DNA of 64,000 bases from Burkholderia sp. 9120 (GCF_000745015.1 NZ_JQNA01000002.1:3162001-3226000), one strand, 5' to 3'; positions 17,231-27,006 are shown, counted from the first letter of the stretch. Notes: generated by a model from the letters alone, not told the origin. Translations and numbers: made by a program.

Positions 17231-18553
17231 TCAGGTTCGTGGCGCCGCATCGCCATGAGCGAGCGAGGCGGATTCGTCTTCGGCCGGCGTCACGCGCATC
17301 ACTAGCGCGATGATCGTCGCGACGATCAGGAACGCCGCGATGGTCAGCAGCGCCAGCTTGAAATTGCCGGTCGCGTTGCGCACGAGTCCAATACTCCACG
17401 GACCGACCAGTCCGCCGAACTGCGCGATCGTGTTGATCAGCGCGATGGTCGCCGCGCCCGCCGCGCCGGTTCTGAACGACGACGCCAGGCTCCAGAACAG
17501 CGGGTTGCCTGCATAGATGAACAGGCCGGTCACGCACAGCAGCGCATAAGCAATCACCGGACTCGGCGCATACGCGCTACCGGCAATAGCCAGCGCGCTC
17601 ATGCCGTAGACGAACGCGAGGTGTTTCTTGCGGTCGCCGGTGCGGTCCGAACTGCGGCTGATCAGGACGGTGCCCAACACGCCGAGCAAGGGTGGTGCGG
17701 CCGAAAGAAAACCGACTTCGAGATTGCTCAGATGGCCGAGGCTTTTGACGATCTGCGGCAGCCACAGAAACAGGCCGTAAATGCCGACCAGCGCGCAGCC
17801 GAACAGACACGCAAGGCTCCACACGCGAATGTCGCCGGCCACACGCAGCAGCGGAAAGTGCGTGTTGCCGCCCAGCGCTTCGCGTTCCGTGGCGAGCGTG
17901 GCTTCGAGCCAGCGCTTTTCATCGGCGGAGAGCCAGTTGGCGTCGGCGGGGCGCTCGGTCATGATGCGCAGCGTCACCAGGCCGAGCAGCATGGCGGGCA
18001 CGCCTTCGAGAATGAACATCCATTGCCAGCCCTGCAAACCGAGCACGCCGTTCGCGTAGGTCATCAACGCGGTCGAGATCGGACCGCCCAGCACCGCCGA
18101 AAACGAGCCCGCGATAATGTAGCCGCCCACCGCGCGCGCCCGGTAGCGCACCGGAAACCATTTGGTCAGATACACCGCGACGCCCGGCAGGAAGCCCGCT
18201 TCCATCACGCCGAGCAGAAAGCGCAGCACGTAGAAGCTCGAATCGTTGAACACGAACGCGGTGGCCGCCGCGACCGCGCCCCACGTGAGCAGAATGCGGG
18301 CGATCCAGCGGCGTGCGCCGACGCGATGCAACAGAAGATTGCTCGGTACTTCCAGCAACATGTAGCCGAAGAAAAAGATACTGCCGGCGAAGCCGAACAC
18401 TGCCGGGCTGAAACCCAGCTGTTTGTTCATGTCGAGCGCGGCGAAACCGATGTTGATCCGGTCGAGGTAATTGAAGAACATCATCGCGAAGAGCAGGGGC
18501 ATCAGGCGCCCATACACTTTGCGCATGGTTGCGGCTTCATCGATCGAGGGCAT
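17231..18553 (-). CDS. MFS transporter, anion:cation symporter (ACS) family
   Basis: A 440-residue carrier with 12 predicted helices. It carries the ACS motifs NYLDRINIGFAALDMNKQLG in helix 1 and LEVPSNLLLHRVGARRW. Relatives carry phthalate, tartrate, hexuronates and other organic anions. GGAGA precedes ATG 18553. It lies 81 bp upstream of the hydratase/aldolase pair on the same strand and 124 bp downstream of the LysR gene. It probably imports the aromatic or dicarboxylic substrate for that pathway. Confidence 0.9.
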   Translation of the reverse strand: MPSIDEAATMRKVYGRLMPLLFAMMFFNYLDRINIGFAALDMNKQLGFSPAVFGFAGSIFFFGYMLLEVPSNLLLHRVGARRWIARILLTWGAVAAATAFVFNDSSFYVLRFLLGVMEAGFLPGVAVYLTKWFPVRYRARAVGGYIIAGSFSAVLGGPISTALMTYANGVLGLQGWQWMFILEGVPAMLLGLVTLRIMTERPADANWLSADEKRWLEATLATEREALGGNTHFPLLRVAGDIRVWSLACLFGCALVGIYGLFLWLPQIVKSLGHLSNLEVGFLSAAPPLLGVLGTVLISRSSDRTGDRKKHLAFVYGMSALAIAGSAYAPSPVIAYALLCVTGLFIYAGNPLFWSLASSFRTGAAGAATIALINTIAQFGGLVGPWSIGLVRNATGNFKLALLTIAAFLIVATIIALVMRVTPAEDESASLAHGDAAPRT

Positions 18554-18677
18554 TGACGTGTCTCCGTGTGGCGACAGTCATTGCTGCCGCTGCGTTCTTT
18601 ATCATGTGTGAGCCCATGATAAGAACGCGCGGAGCAGGCGTCCAAGACCGCTTACTTATGCTTGTATAGGTTTTTGC

Positions 18678-19577
18678 TTATAGTGCCGCGTCGGCGAGCG
18701 GTGGCGGCAGGCAGTCGAGAAACGCACGCAGATGCGGCGATGCATCATCGGTGCGGAAGGTGGCGGCAAGGGTCGAACGATACGACGAACCCGGTCCCGC
18801 GAGATGACGGAACACGACGTCGTTGCGGCCATGCCGCGCCACCGATTCGCCAATGAACGTAACGCCGAGTCCCGCGGCGACCAGCGCGATGGCGGTTTGA
18901 ATTTCATACGCCTCGTGCGCAACGAACGGCGTGACGCCCGCATCGCGATACAGCGACAGCACTGAGCGCTTGAACTGCGCGTTCTGGTGCTTCGGATAAA
19001 GGATCAGCGGCGTATCGGCTAGCTCCGTGATCTGCACGGTCGGGTGTGCCGCAAGAGGGTGATTCGGTTCGAGCGCGGCCATGACGCGTTCGCGCATTAG
19101 CGGATACGACGTGCAGCCTTCCACGGCAACCGGCTGCCGGCCAATGCCGATATGAATGCGCAGATCGCGCAACGCATCAGTCTGTTCTTCGGTGAGCATC
19201 TCGAAGAGCTTCAGTTCGACCTGCGGATACGCATGATGAAACGCCTTGAGCGCGGGCGGCAACACGCTGTACATCGACGAGCGCGTGAAGCCGACGCTGA
19301 GCCAGCCGCGCCGGCCCACGCCGATTTCCTGCGCCGCGCGCGTCACCTGTTCCACCGAGCCGAGAATCTGCCGCGCTTCGCTACACAGATAATGGCCGGC
19401 CTCGGTCAGCACCAGCGGACGCCTGGCCCGATCCACCAGTTGCGTGCCGAGCCTTTCTTCGAGCGAACGGATCTGCTGGCTCAGCGCTGGTTGCGCGATA
19501 TGCAGGCGCTCGGCGGCGCGGCTGAAATTGAGTTCCTCGGCAAGAATCACAAAGCACTGCAAGGCCCTAAGGTTCAT
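18678..19577 (-). CDS. LysR family transcriptional regulator
   Basis: A 299-residue LysR regulator starting MNLRALQCFVILAEELNFSR, with a typical helix-turn-helix (AAERLHIAQPALSQQI) and a two-lobe effector domain. ATG 19577 has AGGA about 9 bp upstream. The frame continues open upstream over the next gene, but that is noise. Unusually for the family it is on the same strand as, and just upstream of, its likely targets (MFS, LigJ, CHA aldolase). Similarity to catabolic BenM/CatR-type regulators is suggested by the N-terminus and by the pathway. Confidence 0.9.
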   Translation of the reverse strand: MNLRALQCFVILAEELNFSRAAERLHIAQPALSQQIRSLEERLGTQLVDRARRPLVLTEAGHYLCSEARQILGSVEQVTRAAQEIGVGRRGWLSVGFTRSSMYSVLPPALKAFHHAYPQVELKLFEMLTEEQTDALRDLRIHIGIGRQPVAVEGCTSYPLMRERVMAALEPNHPLAAHPTVQITELADTPLILYPKHQNAQFKRSVLSLYRDAGVTPFVAHEAYEIQTAIALVAAGLGVTFIGESVARHGRNDVVFRHLAGPGSSYRSTLAATFRTDDASPHLRAFLDCLPPPLADAAL

Positions 19578-19690
19578 CACGCTTGTCCTGATACCTGATC
19601 TCCGGTAGGCACAGGATAACGGGTCGGCGGCGGCCGGGCGCGTTTCGTCGGATCGAAGTTCGCCCAACCGTCGCGGATGAAACAGGCCGC

Positions 19691-21166
19691 TTATCGATCG
19701 AAGCCGCCCTGGCACAGGTACTTGATCGACAGGTAGTCGTCGAGTCCGTACTTCGATCCTTCGCGGCCGTAGCCCGATTCCTTCACGCCGCCGAAGGGCG
19801 CCGCTTCGCTGGACACGGCGCCTTCGTTGATGCCGATCACGCCCGCCTCCAACTGGCTGGCCACGCGGTCGATACGCCGCACGTCCTGCGTGTAGAAGTA
19901 GGCGGCGAGGCCGAACGGTGTGTCGTTGGCCAGACGCAGCGCTTCGGCTTCGTCGGTGAAACGGAACAGCGGCGCCACCGGGCCGAAGGTCTCCTCGCAG
20001 CACACCATCATGTTGTCCTGCGCGCCGGTCAGCACGGTCGCCGCGTAGTAGTTCGGGCCGAGTTCGGTCAGGCGCTTGCCGCCCGTCAGCACTTTCGCGC
20101 CGTGCTCCACGGCGTCTTCCACGTGTCGTGCGATCTTGTCGATGGCGCGCGCGTTGATCATCGGGCCGATCTGCGCGTCCGGGTCGGTTGCGGGCGCAAC
20201 CTTCAGCGCCGCGACGCGCGTCGCGAGCAGATCGGCGAAACGCTCGTAAACGCCCGCCTGCACGTAGACGCGGTTCGGACACACGCAGGTCTGCCCGCCA
20301 TTGCGGAATTTCGACGCCATCAGGCCGGTGACGGCGGCGTCGAGATCGGCGTCGTCGAACACGATAAAGGGCGCGTTGCCGCCCAATTCCAGCGAGAGCT
20401 TCTTCAACGTCCCGGCCGATTCCCGCGCCAGATGCTTACCGACCGGCGTCGAGCCGGTGAACGTGATCTTGCGAACGCGCGCATCGGCTAGCCAGTCGGC
20501 GACCGCGGCAATGCCCTGTTCGCGCGACGCCGACAGCATGTTCAGCACGCCGTCCGGCAAACCGGCTTCCTGAGCGAGCGCGGCAAGAGCGAGCGCGGTG
20601 AGCGGCGTATCTTCGGCGGGCTTGGCGACTACCGTGCAACCGGCCGCGAGCGCGGGCGCGATCTTGCGGGCAATCATCGCGAGCGGGAAATTCCACGGTG
20701 TGATCGCCGCGACCACGCCGAGCGGTTCCTTCACCGCGCTCATGCGCTTGCCGCGTTGCTGCTGCGGAATCAGATCGCCGTAGATGCGGGTCGCTTCGTC
20801 GGCGAACCACGCGACGTACGACGCGCCGTACGCGACCTCGCCGCGGCTTTCGGCGAGCGGCTTGCCTTGCTCCATCGACATCAGTTTCGCGAGGTCGTCG
20901 GTATTGGCGACGATCAGCGCGTGCCAGCGGCGCAGCAACTCGGCGCGCTCGCGCGGCAGCTTGTCGCGCCAGGCGGGGAAGGCGCGGGCGGCGGCGTCGG
21001 TGGCGGCGCGCGCGTCCGCGGCTCCGCTGTTCGCGACTTCGGCGATCCGCTCGCCGGTGGCCGGATTGGTGACCGGGAAGCGCGCGCCGTCGGCGGCCCC
21101 CGTCCATTGGCCGTCGATCAGATTGTGCGTGCGGATCAGTTCGTCGCGCGTCAAGGCGAGAGACAT
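19691..21166 (-). CDS. gabD: Succinate-semialdehyde dehydrogenase-type aldehyde dehydrogenase
   Basis: A 491-residue aldehyde dehydrogenase oxidising succinate semialdehyde, or a close analogue such as glutarate semialdehyde, to the acid with NAD(P)+. It has the GSTPVGKHL cofactor loop, catalytic Glu in LELGGNAP, and catalytic Cys in GGQTCVCPNR. The C-terminal end EAAPFGGVKESGYGREGSKY is diagnostic of the GabD group. AAGGAG precedes ATG 21166; upstream in-frame codons lack this. It stands 113 bp upstream of the LysR gene on the same strand. A functional link to the meta-cleavage genes is possible but unproven. Confidence 0.88.
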   Translation of the reverse strand: MSLALTRDELIRTHNLIDGQWTGAADGARFPVTNPATGERIAEVANSGAADARAATDAAARAFPAWRDKLPRERAELLRRWHALIVANTDDLAKLMSMEQGKPLAESRGEVAYGASYVAWFADEATRIYGDLIPQQQRGKRMSAVKEPLGVVAAITPWNFPLAMIARKIAPALAAGCTVVAKPAEDTPLTALALAALAQEAGLPDGVLNMLSASREQGIAAVADWLADARVRKITFTGSTPVGKHLARESAGTLKKLSLELGGNAPFIVFDDADLDAAVTGLMASKFRNGGQTCVCPNRVYVQAGVYERFADLLATRVAALKVAPATDPDAQIGPMINARAIDKIARHVEDAVEHGAKVLTGGKRLTELGPNYYAATVLTGAQDNMMVCCEETFGPVAPLFRFTDEAEALRLANDTPFGLAAYFYTQDVRRIDRVASQLEAGVIGINEGAVSSEAAPFGGVKESGYGREGSKYGLDDYLSIKYLCQGGFDR

Positions 21167-21400
21167 GGGGTGACTCCTTGAGGTTGCCTGGATGAGATCA
21201 AGGCATGCGGCAGCGCGCTCGCGTACCTTCGATCGATACTTCGATGCTACGCGCGCGCGGCCGTGGATGACGTCGCCAATAACGGCGTTGACGGCGTGGC
21301 ACGCGTTTTTTTCGGGGCGTGACAGCATTTTCTGCTGAATCGGCGTGACGTGGCCTGGTGTGGTCCGACATGGCGCTCCGCAGACCAGGCCGCCGCGGCC

Positions 21401-22417
21401 TCAGCGCGTGCGCCGTGGCCCGGTCGATGCGCGCACCACCAGTTCGGGCGGCGGCGCGAGCACCATCGACGGTTGCTGGTGCGGCGTCTGGATCAGCCGG
21501 ATCAAACTCGCGATCGACAACTCCGCGATCGCCGCCGTCTGGATCGCGACCGTGGTCAGCGCAGGATGCACCTGATGCGCGAGCTGAATGTCGGTGATGC
21601 CGATCACCGATACATCCGCCGGCACCGCGCGGCCCAGCGTGATCAGCGCCTGCGCCGCGCCGATCGCGAGCAGGTCGTTGGTGGCGAAAATCGCGGTGAG
21701 TTGCGGCCGGTTCGACATCAACTGCATGCAGGCGGCGTAACCGGCGTCGATCGAATCGCGAATCTGCAGCACCGCGGCCGCGTCGGCCTCGATACTGGCC
21801 GCCCGCATCGCCGCACGAAAGCCGTTCGACCGCGCGTCCTGCAAACCGCCGCAACCGTCGCCGATCAACAGACCGATATCGCGATGCCCCAGTTCGAGCA
21901 GATGCCGCGCGGCCAGCTCGCCCGCGCGGGCGAAGTCCACCGCGACGCAGGGCAGCGCGGGCGGCGCCTCCGGGTGTTCCCACATGGCGAGCAGGATCGG
22001 TGCGTTGTGCGTGGCGGACGCGCAGAGATCGTTGATCGTGATGTCCGTGTTCATGACGAGCACGCCGTCCGCGAGCGTGCCCGCGATCTGGTTCAGATAC
22101 GCGCGGCCGATTTCGGCGTCGTCGTCGGTATTGCAGACCATCAGGAAGTGGCCGGCTTTGCGCGCCGCGCGTTCGGCGGCCAGCACGAACTCGGGGTAGA
22201 ACGGGTTCGAGATGTTCGACAGCATCAGCGCCAACGTCGACGAGCGTCCCTCGGCCAGCGCGCGTGCGTTCAGATTCGGCCGGTAGCCGAGATCGGCAAT
22301 CGCCTTCAGCACGCGCTCGGCGGTTTCCGGGCGGACTTTGTCGCGATTGCGCAGCACGTTGGAAACGGTGGCGGCGGTAACGTGCGCGCGCTTCGCCACT
22401 TCGGACAGGGTGACCAT
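21401..22417 (-). CDS. LacI family transcriptional repressor of the galactoside operon
   Basis: A 338-residue LacI/GalR regulator. The N-terminal helix-turn-helix LSEVAKRAHVTAATVSNVLR is followed by the hinge and by a periplasmic-binding-protein-like effector domain. It is divergent from the sugar ABC/GH42 operon, and the 204-bp gap carries two copies of a palindromic operator (22537-22552 and 22592-22607). Repression relieved by a galactoside or related sugar is the expected mode. The second operator lies just before the ATPase start, well placed to block transcription. The ribosome site is weak, fitting low expression. Confidence 0.92.
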   Translation of the reverse strand: MVTLSEVAKRAHVTAATVSNVLRNRDKVRPETAERVLKAIADLGYRPNLNARALAEGRSSTLALMLSNISNPFYPEFVLAAERAARKAGHFLMVCNTDDDAEIGRAYLNQIAGTLADGVLVMNTDITINDLCASATHNAPILLAMWEHPEAPPALPCVAVDFARAGELAARHLLELGHRDIGLLIGDGCGGLQDARSNGFRAAMRAASIEADAAAVLQIRDSIDAGYAACMQLMSNRPQLTAIFATNDLLAIGAAQALITLGRAVPADVSVIGITDIQLAHQVHPALTTVAIQTAAIAELSIASLIRLIQTPHQQPSMVLAPPPELVVRASTGPRRTR

Positions 22418-22536
22418 AGTCTTGTTATCCCAAATTCAGGGAATGCGATTCAAATGTTGCAGGCCGAGGGCGACGTTGATAACTTTGCAAAAAACACAGC
22501 GGAGACACTCATCATGGCTTTTTCCCTCGAACACGA

Positions 22537-22552
22537 ATTTAAGCGATTAAAT
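22537..22552. promoter_or_regulatory. LacI-type operator, copy 1
   Basis: ATTTAAGCGATTAAAT, arms ATTTAA and TTAAAT around a GCGA centre. It differs from copy 2 at one base. It sits in the divergent region between the LacI gene and the sugar operon; LacI-family operators typically have a central CG, as here. Confidence 0.75.
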
Positions 22553-22591
22553 GCCTGCCGCACAAGGTCTGGCCGTTTATTTTTTACAAAA

Positions 22592-22607
22592 ATTTAAGCG
22601 GTTAAAT
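22592..22607. promoter_or_regulatory. LacI-type operator, copy 2
   Basis: ATTTAAGCGGTTAAAT, 15 bp before the ATPase start codon. Centre-to-centre distance to copy 1 is 55 bp, about five helical turns, which would allow one tetramer or two dimers to bind on the same face. Confidence 0.75.
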
Positions 22608-22621
22608 CCACGGAGGGCAGC

Positions 22622-23761
22622 ATGGCGGCAATTCGTTTGACGAACGTGCAGAAGTCGTACGGTGAGCATCCGCCGGTGATCCGGCGCGTGAATCTGGACA
22701 TCGCGCAGCATGAGTTTTGTGTGTTTCTCGGGCCTTCGGGTTGCGGCAAGTCGACCTTGCTGAGAATGATCGCCGGTCTCGAAGATTTGAGCGAAGGCGA
22801 GCTGCATATCGGCGGGCGTCTGATGAACGACGTGCCTTCTGCGGCACGCGGCGTGGCGATGGTGTTTCAGAGCTACGCGCTGTTTCCGCACATGACCGTG
22901 TTCGACAACATGGCGTTCGGCCTGAAGCTCGCGAAGCAACCGAAGGACGTGATCGACAGCAAGGTGCGGGAGGCCGCGCGCATTCTGCAACTGGACGCGT
23001 TTCTGGAGCGCTATCCGAAAGCGTTGTCGGGCGGCCAACGTCAGCGCGTTGCGATCGGCCGCGCGATTGTGCGCGAACCCGGCGTGTTCCTGTTCGACGA
23101 ACCGCTGTCGAATCTCGACGCCGCGTTGCGGGGTCAGACGCGGGTCGAAATCGCCCGTTTGCATCAGCGCTTTGCCAATGCGAGCGTGGTCTATGTGACG
23201 CACGATCAGGTCGAGGCCATGACGCTCGCCGACCGCATTGTGTTGCTGCACGCCGGCGCGGATGCGGAGCGTTTCGGCAGCGTCGCGCAAAGCGGCGCGC
23301 CGCTCGAGTTGTATCACCATCCGAAGTCGCGCTTCGTGGCGGGTTTCATCGGCTCGCCGCGAATGAATTTCATCGACGCCGTGGTCGAGTCGATCGAGCC
23401 GGGCCGTGTGAGCGTCACGCTCGCGCATAGCGGCGAGACGTTGATCGCGCAAGTAGACGGCCAGCGTTTGCAGCGCGGCCAACCGGTCACGCTCGGCGTG
23501 CGGCCCGAGCATGTGTGCCTCGACGGCGACGAACAATCGATCCAATGCACGACCGTGCTGTCGGAACGCCTCGGCGAGCACAGCTATATTCACGCGGATC
23601 ACGCGGGCGGCTCGCTTGTCGCGAAGGCTGCGGGCGATACGCCGATCGGCTCGGGCGAACGCATTCGCATTCACGTTCCGTCCGCCGCGTGCCATCTGTT
23701 CGACGCGGACGCTGTCGCCTTGCGGCGCAGTCGCTTCGAACCCGAACGGGTCGCCGCCTGA
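22622..23761 (+). CDS. Sugar ABC transporter ATPase (UgpC/MalK type)
   Basis: A 379-residue ATPase. Walker A GPSGCGKST, signature LSGGQRQRVAIGRA, Walker B VFLFDEPLSNLD and the switch His (VTHDQVEAMT) are all present. The C-terminal OB-fold regulatory domain is typical of carbohydrate CUT1 importers. GGAGGGC stands before ATG 22622, only 15 bp after operator 2. It is the first gene of the operon, ahead of the binding protein and permeases. It should energise import with the two permeases encoded at 25193-26969. Confidence 0.92.
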   Translation: MAAIRLTNVQKSYGEHPPVIRRVNLDIAQHEFCVFLGPSGCGKSTLLRMIAGLEDLSEGELHIGGRLMNDVPSAARGVAMVFQSYALFPHMTVFDNMAFGLKLAKQPKDVIDSKVREAARILQLDAFLERYPKALSGGQRQRVAIGRAIVREPGVFLFDEPLSNLDAALRGQTRVEIARLHQRFANASVVYVTHDQVEAMTLADRIVLLHAGADAERFGSVAQSGAPLELYHHPKSRFVAGFIGSPRMNFIDAVVESIEPGRVSVTLAHSGETLIAQVDGQRLQRGQPVTLGVRPEHVCLDGDEQSIQCTTVLSERLGEHSYIHADHAGGSLVAKAAGDTPIGSGERIRIHVPSAACHLFDADAVALRRSRFEPERVAA

Positions 23762-23873
23762 AAGCACGCGCATTCGAAGCACGACACTTACCGAACCAGA
23801 TTCCGCCACAGAGCGGGTTACATCGCTGCCAGCCGCGGGCTGTCAGCCAACAAGGTAGTCAAGGAGACACAAG

Positions 23874-25127
23874 ATGATTGCTTTACGCCTTCGCCGTCTT
23901 GCGCAACTGTCGATCGCAGCCGCTCTGGTTGCCGGCACACTCTGTTGCGCCACAGCCGACGCCGCCACGCTCAACGTCAACGTATCGGCGCGCGGCAACC
24001 AGCGGTCGACCTGGCAGGACGCGTTCGACAAGTTCAAGAAAGCGAATCCCGACGTCGACCTCAAGGTGACCTACATCACCGAGGAAGCGTACAAGGTGCA
24101 GATGGGCGGCTGGCTCGCCACCGATCCGCCCGACGTCGTCTCGTGGCACGACGGCGAACGGATGGCCTATTACGCGCAGCGTGGCCTGCTCGAAGACCTG
24201 TCGCCGGACTGGACGAAGAACGGCTGGTCGCAGCAATACGCGTCGGTCAAGGAAGCGTCCACGTATAAGGGCAAGCAGTACGCGGCGCCGCTCGGCTACG
24301 ACGCGTACGGGTTCTTCTATCGCAAGGATCTGTTCGACAAAGCCGGCATCAAGGGCGAGCCGAAAACCTGGGACGAGTTTCTCGACGCCTGCAAGAAGCT
24401 GAAAGCGAGCGGCGTGGCGCCGATCGCGGTGGCCGCGCGCGATAGCTGGACACTCGCCGCCTGGTTCGATTACCTCGATCTGCGGATCAACGGCAACGCG
24501 TTCCATCAGCAATTGATGGCGGGCGAAATTCCGTACACCGACGCGCGCGTGAAGAAGGTCTACGCCGCGTGGAAAACGCTGATCGACGATCACTACTTCA
24601 TCGACAATGCGCTCTCGTACGACCTCGATTCGATCGCGCCGTTTCTGGTGAACGGCAAGGCGTCGATGATGCTGATGGGCACGTTCTTCTCCGCGAGCAT
24701 TCCGCCGTCGATCAAGCCGCAAACCGGCTTCTTCCGTTTCCCGGTGATCGACGCCAGCGTGCCGATGGCCGAAGACGGTCCGGTCAACGTGCTGTTGATT
24801 CCGGCCAAGGCGAAGAACAAGGCCGACGCCCGCAAGCTGCTGGCCTTCATGGAACAGCCGCAGATCAACGCGGATCTCGCGAAGGGCTGGGGTCAACTGC
24901 CGTCGAACAGTCAGTCGGCTGAACCGGAAGACGCGATCTCCAAGGTCGGCTTCCAGACGCTCGCGAACACGAAGGGCGGCATCGCGCAGTTCTACGACCG
25001 CGACATGCAGAAGGAAATGGCCGACGAAGGCATGAAAGCGATGCAGCAGTTCTACAGCGATCCGTCGCAACTCGACGCCGTGCTCGTGCGCCTCGAAGCG
25101 ACCCGCAAACGCATCTACCAGAAGTAA
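23874..25127 (+). CDS. Sugar ABC transporter substrate-binding protein
   Basis: A 417-residue extracellular binding protein of the MalE-like family. A cleavable signal peptide occupies about residues 1-28 (Arg-rich start, hydrophobic core, ATADA cleavage region). The mature part has Trp/Tyr-rich ligand lobes. AAGGAGACACAAG precedes ATG 23874. It is third in order after the repressor and the ATPase, and 112 bp separates it from the ATPase gene. Given the GH42 enzyme encoded downstream, the ligand is likely a galactoside or galacto-oligosaccharide. Confidence 0.92.
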   Translation: MIALRLRRLAQLSIAAALVAGTLCCATADAATLNVNVSARGNQRSTWQDAFDKFKKANPDVDLKVTYITEEAYKVQMGGWLATDPPDVVSWHDGERMAYYAQRGLLEDLSPDWTKNGWSQQYASVKEASTYKGKQYAAPLGYDAYGFFYRKDLFDKAGIKGEPKTWDEFLDACKKLKASGVAPIAVAARDSWTLAAWFDYLDLRINGNAFHQQLMAGEIPYTDARVKKVYAAWKTLIDDHYFIDNALSYDLDSIAPFLVNGKASMMLMGTFFSASIPPSIKPQTGFFRFPVIDASVPMAEDGPVNVLLIPAKAKNKADARKLLAFMEQPQINADLAKGWGQLPSNSQSAEPEDAISKVGFQTLANTKGGIAQFYDRDMQKEMADEGMKAMQQFYSDPSQLDAVLVRLEATRKRIYQK

Positions 25128-25192
25128 GTCCCTAAGCGCCGCGGCGTAGCAACCGCCGGCGCTTGCCTTCGATCTTCGACGAGGCCCGATCC

Positions 25193-26098
25193 ATGTCTCA
25201 ATCCGCAGCGCGCCGCTTACCCGCGGCGCAGCACCGTCACGTCTCGACGACGCGCCGTCATCAGCACCGCGCCGCGTTTTTCTTCCTGTTGCCGGGTTGC
25301 GCGCTGTTTTGCCTGTGCGTGGTTTATCCGATCTTCAGCAGCATCTCGCTCAGCTTTTATCACTGGGACGGCATGACGCCGAAGACCTTCGCGGGCCTGG
25401 ACAACTACATCGAACTGTTCCAGTCCGACACGTTCTATACGGCGCTGAAAAACAATCTGATCTGGCTCGCGCTGTTCCTGCTCGCGCCGCCGCTCGGTCT
25501 GCTGTTCGCGTTGTATCTGAACCAGCACATGCGCGGCATGCGGGTCGTGAAGTCGCTGTTCTTCGCGCCGTTCGTGCTCTCAGGCGTGGTGGTAGGGCTC
25601 GTATTTAGCTGGTTCTACGATCCGGGTTTCGGCCTGCTGCGTCTGATTGTCGGCCACGGCATTCCGGTGCTCGGCGATCCGCACACGGTGACGTTCGGCA
25701 TCATCTTCGCCGCGCTCTGGCCGCAAACGCCGTTCTGCATGGTGCTGTATCTCACCGGTCTCACCGGCATCAATCCGGAAGTGGTCGAGGCGGCGCGCAT
25801 GGAAGGGGCGAAGGGCGTGCGTTTGCTCTGGCACGTGATCCTGCCGCAATTGCGGCCCGCCACCTTCATGGCGGTTGTGCTGACCGTGATCGGCGCGCTG
25901 CGCAGCTTCGACCTGATCGCGGTGATGAGCGGCGGCGGCCCGTTCGATAGCTCCACGGTACTCGCGTATTACATGTACGACCAGGCGATCAAGTACTACC
26001 GCGAAGGCTATTCCGCGGCGATTGCCGTCGTGCTGTTCGCCATCATGCTCGTCTATATCGTGTTCCATCTGCGCCGCATGTTGCGCGAAGAACGCTGA
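25193..26098 (+). CDS. Sugar ABC transporter permease 1
   Basis: A 301-residue inner-membrane permease of the CUT1 family (MalF/UgpA type) with six main helices. The ATPase-contact EAA loop EAARMEGAKGVRLLWHVILP lies in the C-terminal third. ATG 25193 has GAGG 9 bp upstream and is preferred to an in-frame start ten codons earlier. It is followed after 19 bp by the second permease. Confidence 0.92.
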   Translation: MSQSAARRLPAAQHRHVSTTRRHQHRAAFFFLLPGCALFCLCVVYPIFSSISLSFYHWDGMTPKTFAGLDNYIELFQSDTFYTALKNNLIWLALFLLAPPLGLLFALYLNQHMRGMRVVKSLFFAPFVLSGVVVGLVFSWFYDPGFGLLRLIVGHGIPVLGDPHTVTFGIIFAALWPQTPFCMVLYLTGLTGINPEVVEAARMEGAKGVRLLWHVILPQLRPATFMAVVLTVIGALRSFDLIAVMSGGGPFDSSTVLAYYMYDQAIKYYREGYSAAIAVVLFAIMLVYIVFHLRRMLREER

Positions 26099-26117
26099 TT
26101 TTCAGGAGGTTCGTGTC

Positions 26118-26969
26118 ATGTATCCGCTTCCCGTCGAACGCTGGAAACCGCTCAATCGCACGCTTTATAAAGTGTCGCTGCCGATTGCGTTGCTGATCTG
26201 GCTGCTGCCCATGCTGGCCGTGCTCGTCACGTCGATCCGCTCGTCCGATGAATTGTCGCAAGGCGATTACTGGGGCTGGCCGAAACATTTTGCGTTGATC
26301 GAAAACTACGGCACGGCGCTCACACAAACGCCAATGCTGCATTACTTCACCAATAGCGTGCTGATTACCGTGCCTTCGGTACTCGGCGCGATCGTGCTGG
26401 CCTCCATGGCGGGTTTCGCTCTCGCGACCTATCGCTTTCCCGGCAATACGGCGGTGTTGTTCGCGTTCGTCGCGGGCAATTTCGTGCCGATCCAGATCCT
26501 GATGATCCCGGTGCGCGACATGGCGTTGAAAGTCGGCCTGTTCAATAGCGTGTGGGCGCTGGTGATTTTTCATGTGTCGTTCCAGACCGGTTTTTGCACG
26601 CTGTTTCTGCGCAATTTCATCAAGCAGTTGCCCTTCGAAATGATCGAGGCCGCGCGCGTGGAAGGCGCGAGCGAATGGACCATCTACTGGCGCATCGTGC
26701 TGCCGCTGATCCGGCCGGCGCTCGCCGCGCTCGGCATTCTGGTCTTCACGTTCGTCTGGAACGACTACTTCTGGGCGTTGTGCCTTACGCAAGGCGACGA
26801 CGCCGCGCCGATCACCGTGGGCGTCGCCGCCCTCAAGGGGCAATGGACCACGGCCTGGAATCTGGTCGCCGCGGGTTCGGTATTGGCCGCGTTGCCTTCG
26901 GTGCTGATGTTCTTCCTGATGCAGAAGCACTTTGTCGCCGGCCTGACCTTCGGCGCGAGCAAAGGCTGA
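26118..26969 (+). CDS. Sugar ABC transporter permease 2
   Basis: A 283-residue MalG/UgpE-type permease with the EAA loop EAARVEGASEWTIYWRIVLP. A perfect AGGAGGT ribosome site (26104-26110) sits 7 bp before ATG 26118; the open frame upstream overlaps permease 1 and is not used. It completes the importer with the ATPase, binding protein and first permease. The beta-galactosidase gene begins 37 bp downstream. Confidence 0.92.
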   Translation: MYPLPVERWKPLNRTLYKVSLPIALLIWLLPMLAVLVTSIRSSDELSQGDYWGWPKHFALIENYGTALTQTPMLHYFTNSVLITVPSVLGAIVLASMAGFALATYRFPGNTAVLFAFVAGNFVPIQILMIPVRDMALKVGLFNSVWALVIFHVSFQTGFCTLFLRNFIKQLPFEMIEAARVEGASEWTIYWRIVLPLIRPALAALGILVFTFVWNDYFWALCLTQGDDAAPITVGVAALKGQWTTAWNLVAAGSVLAALPSVLMFFLMQKHFVAGLTFGASKG

Positions 26970-27006
26970 ACGCCGGCCCGTCTTCAACTACTCACGAGAT
27001 ACGTTC

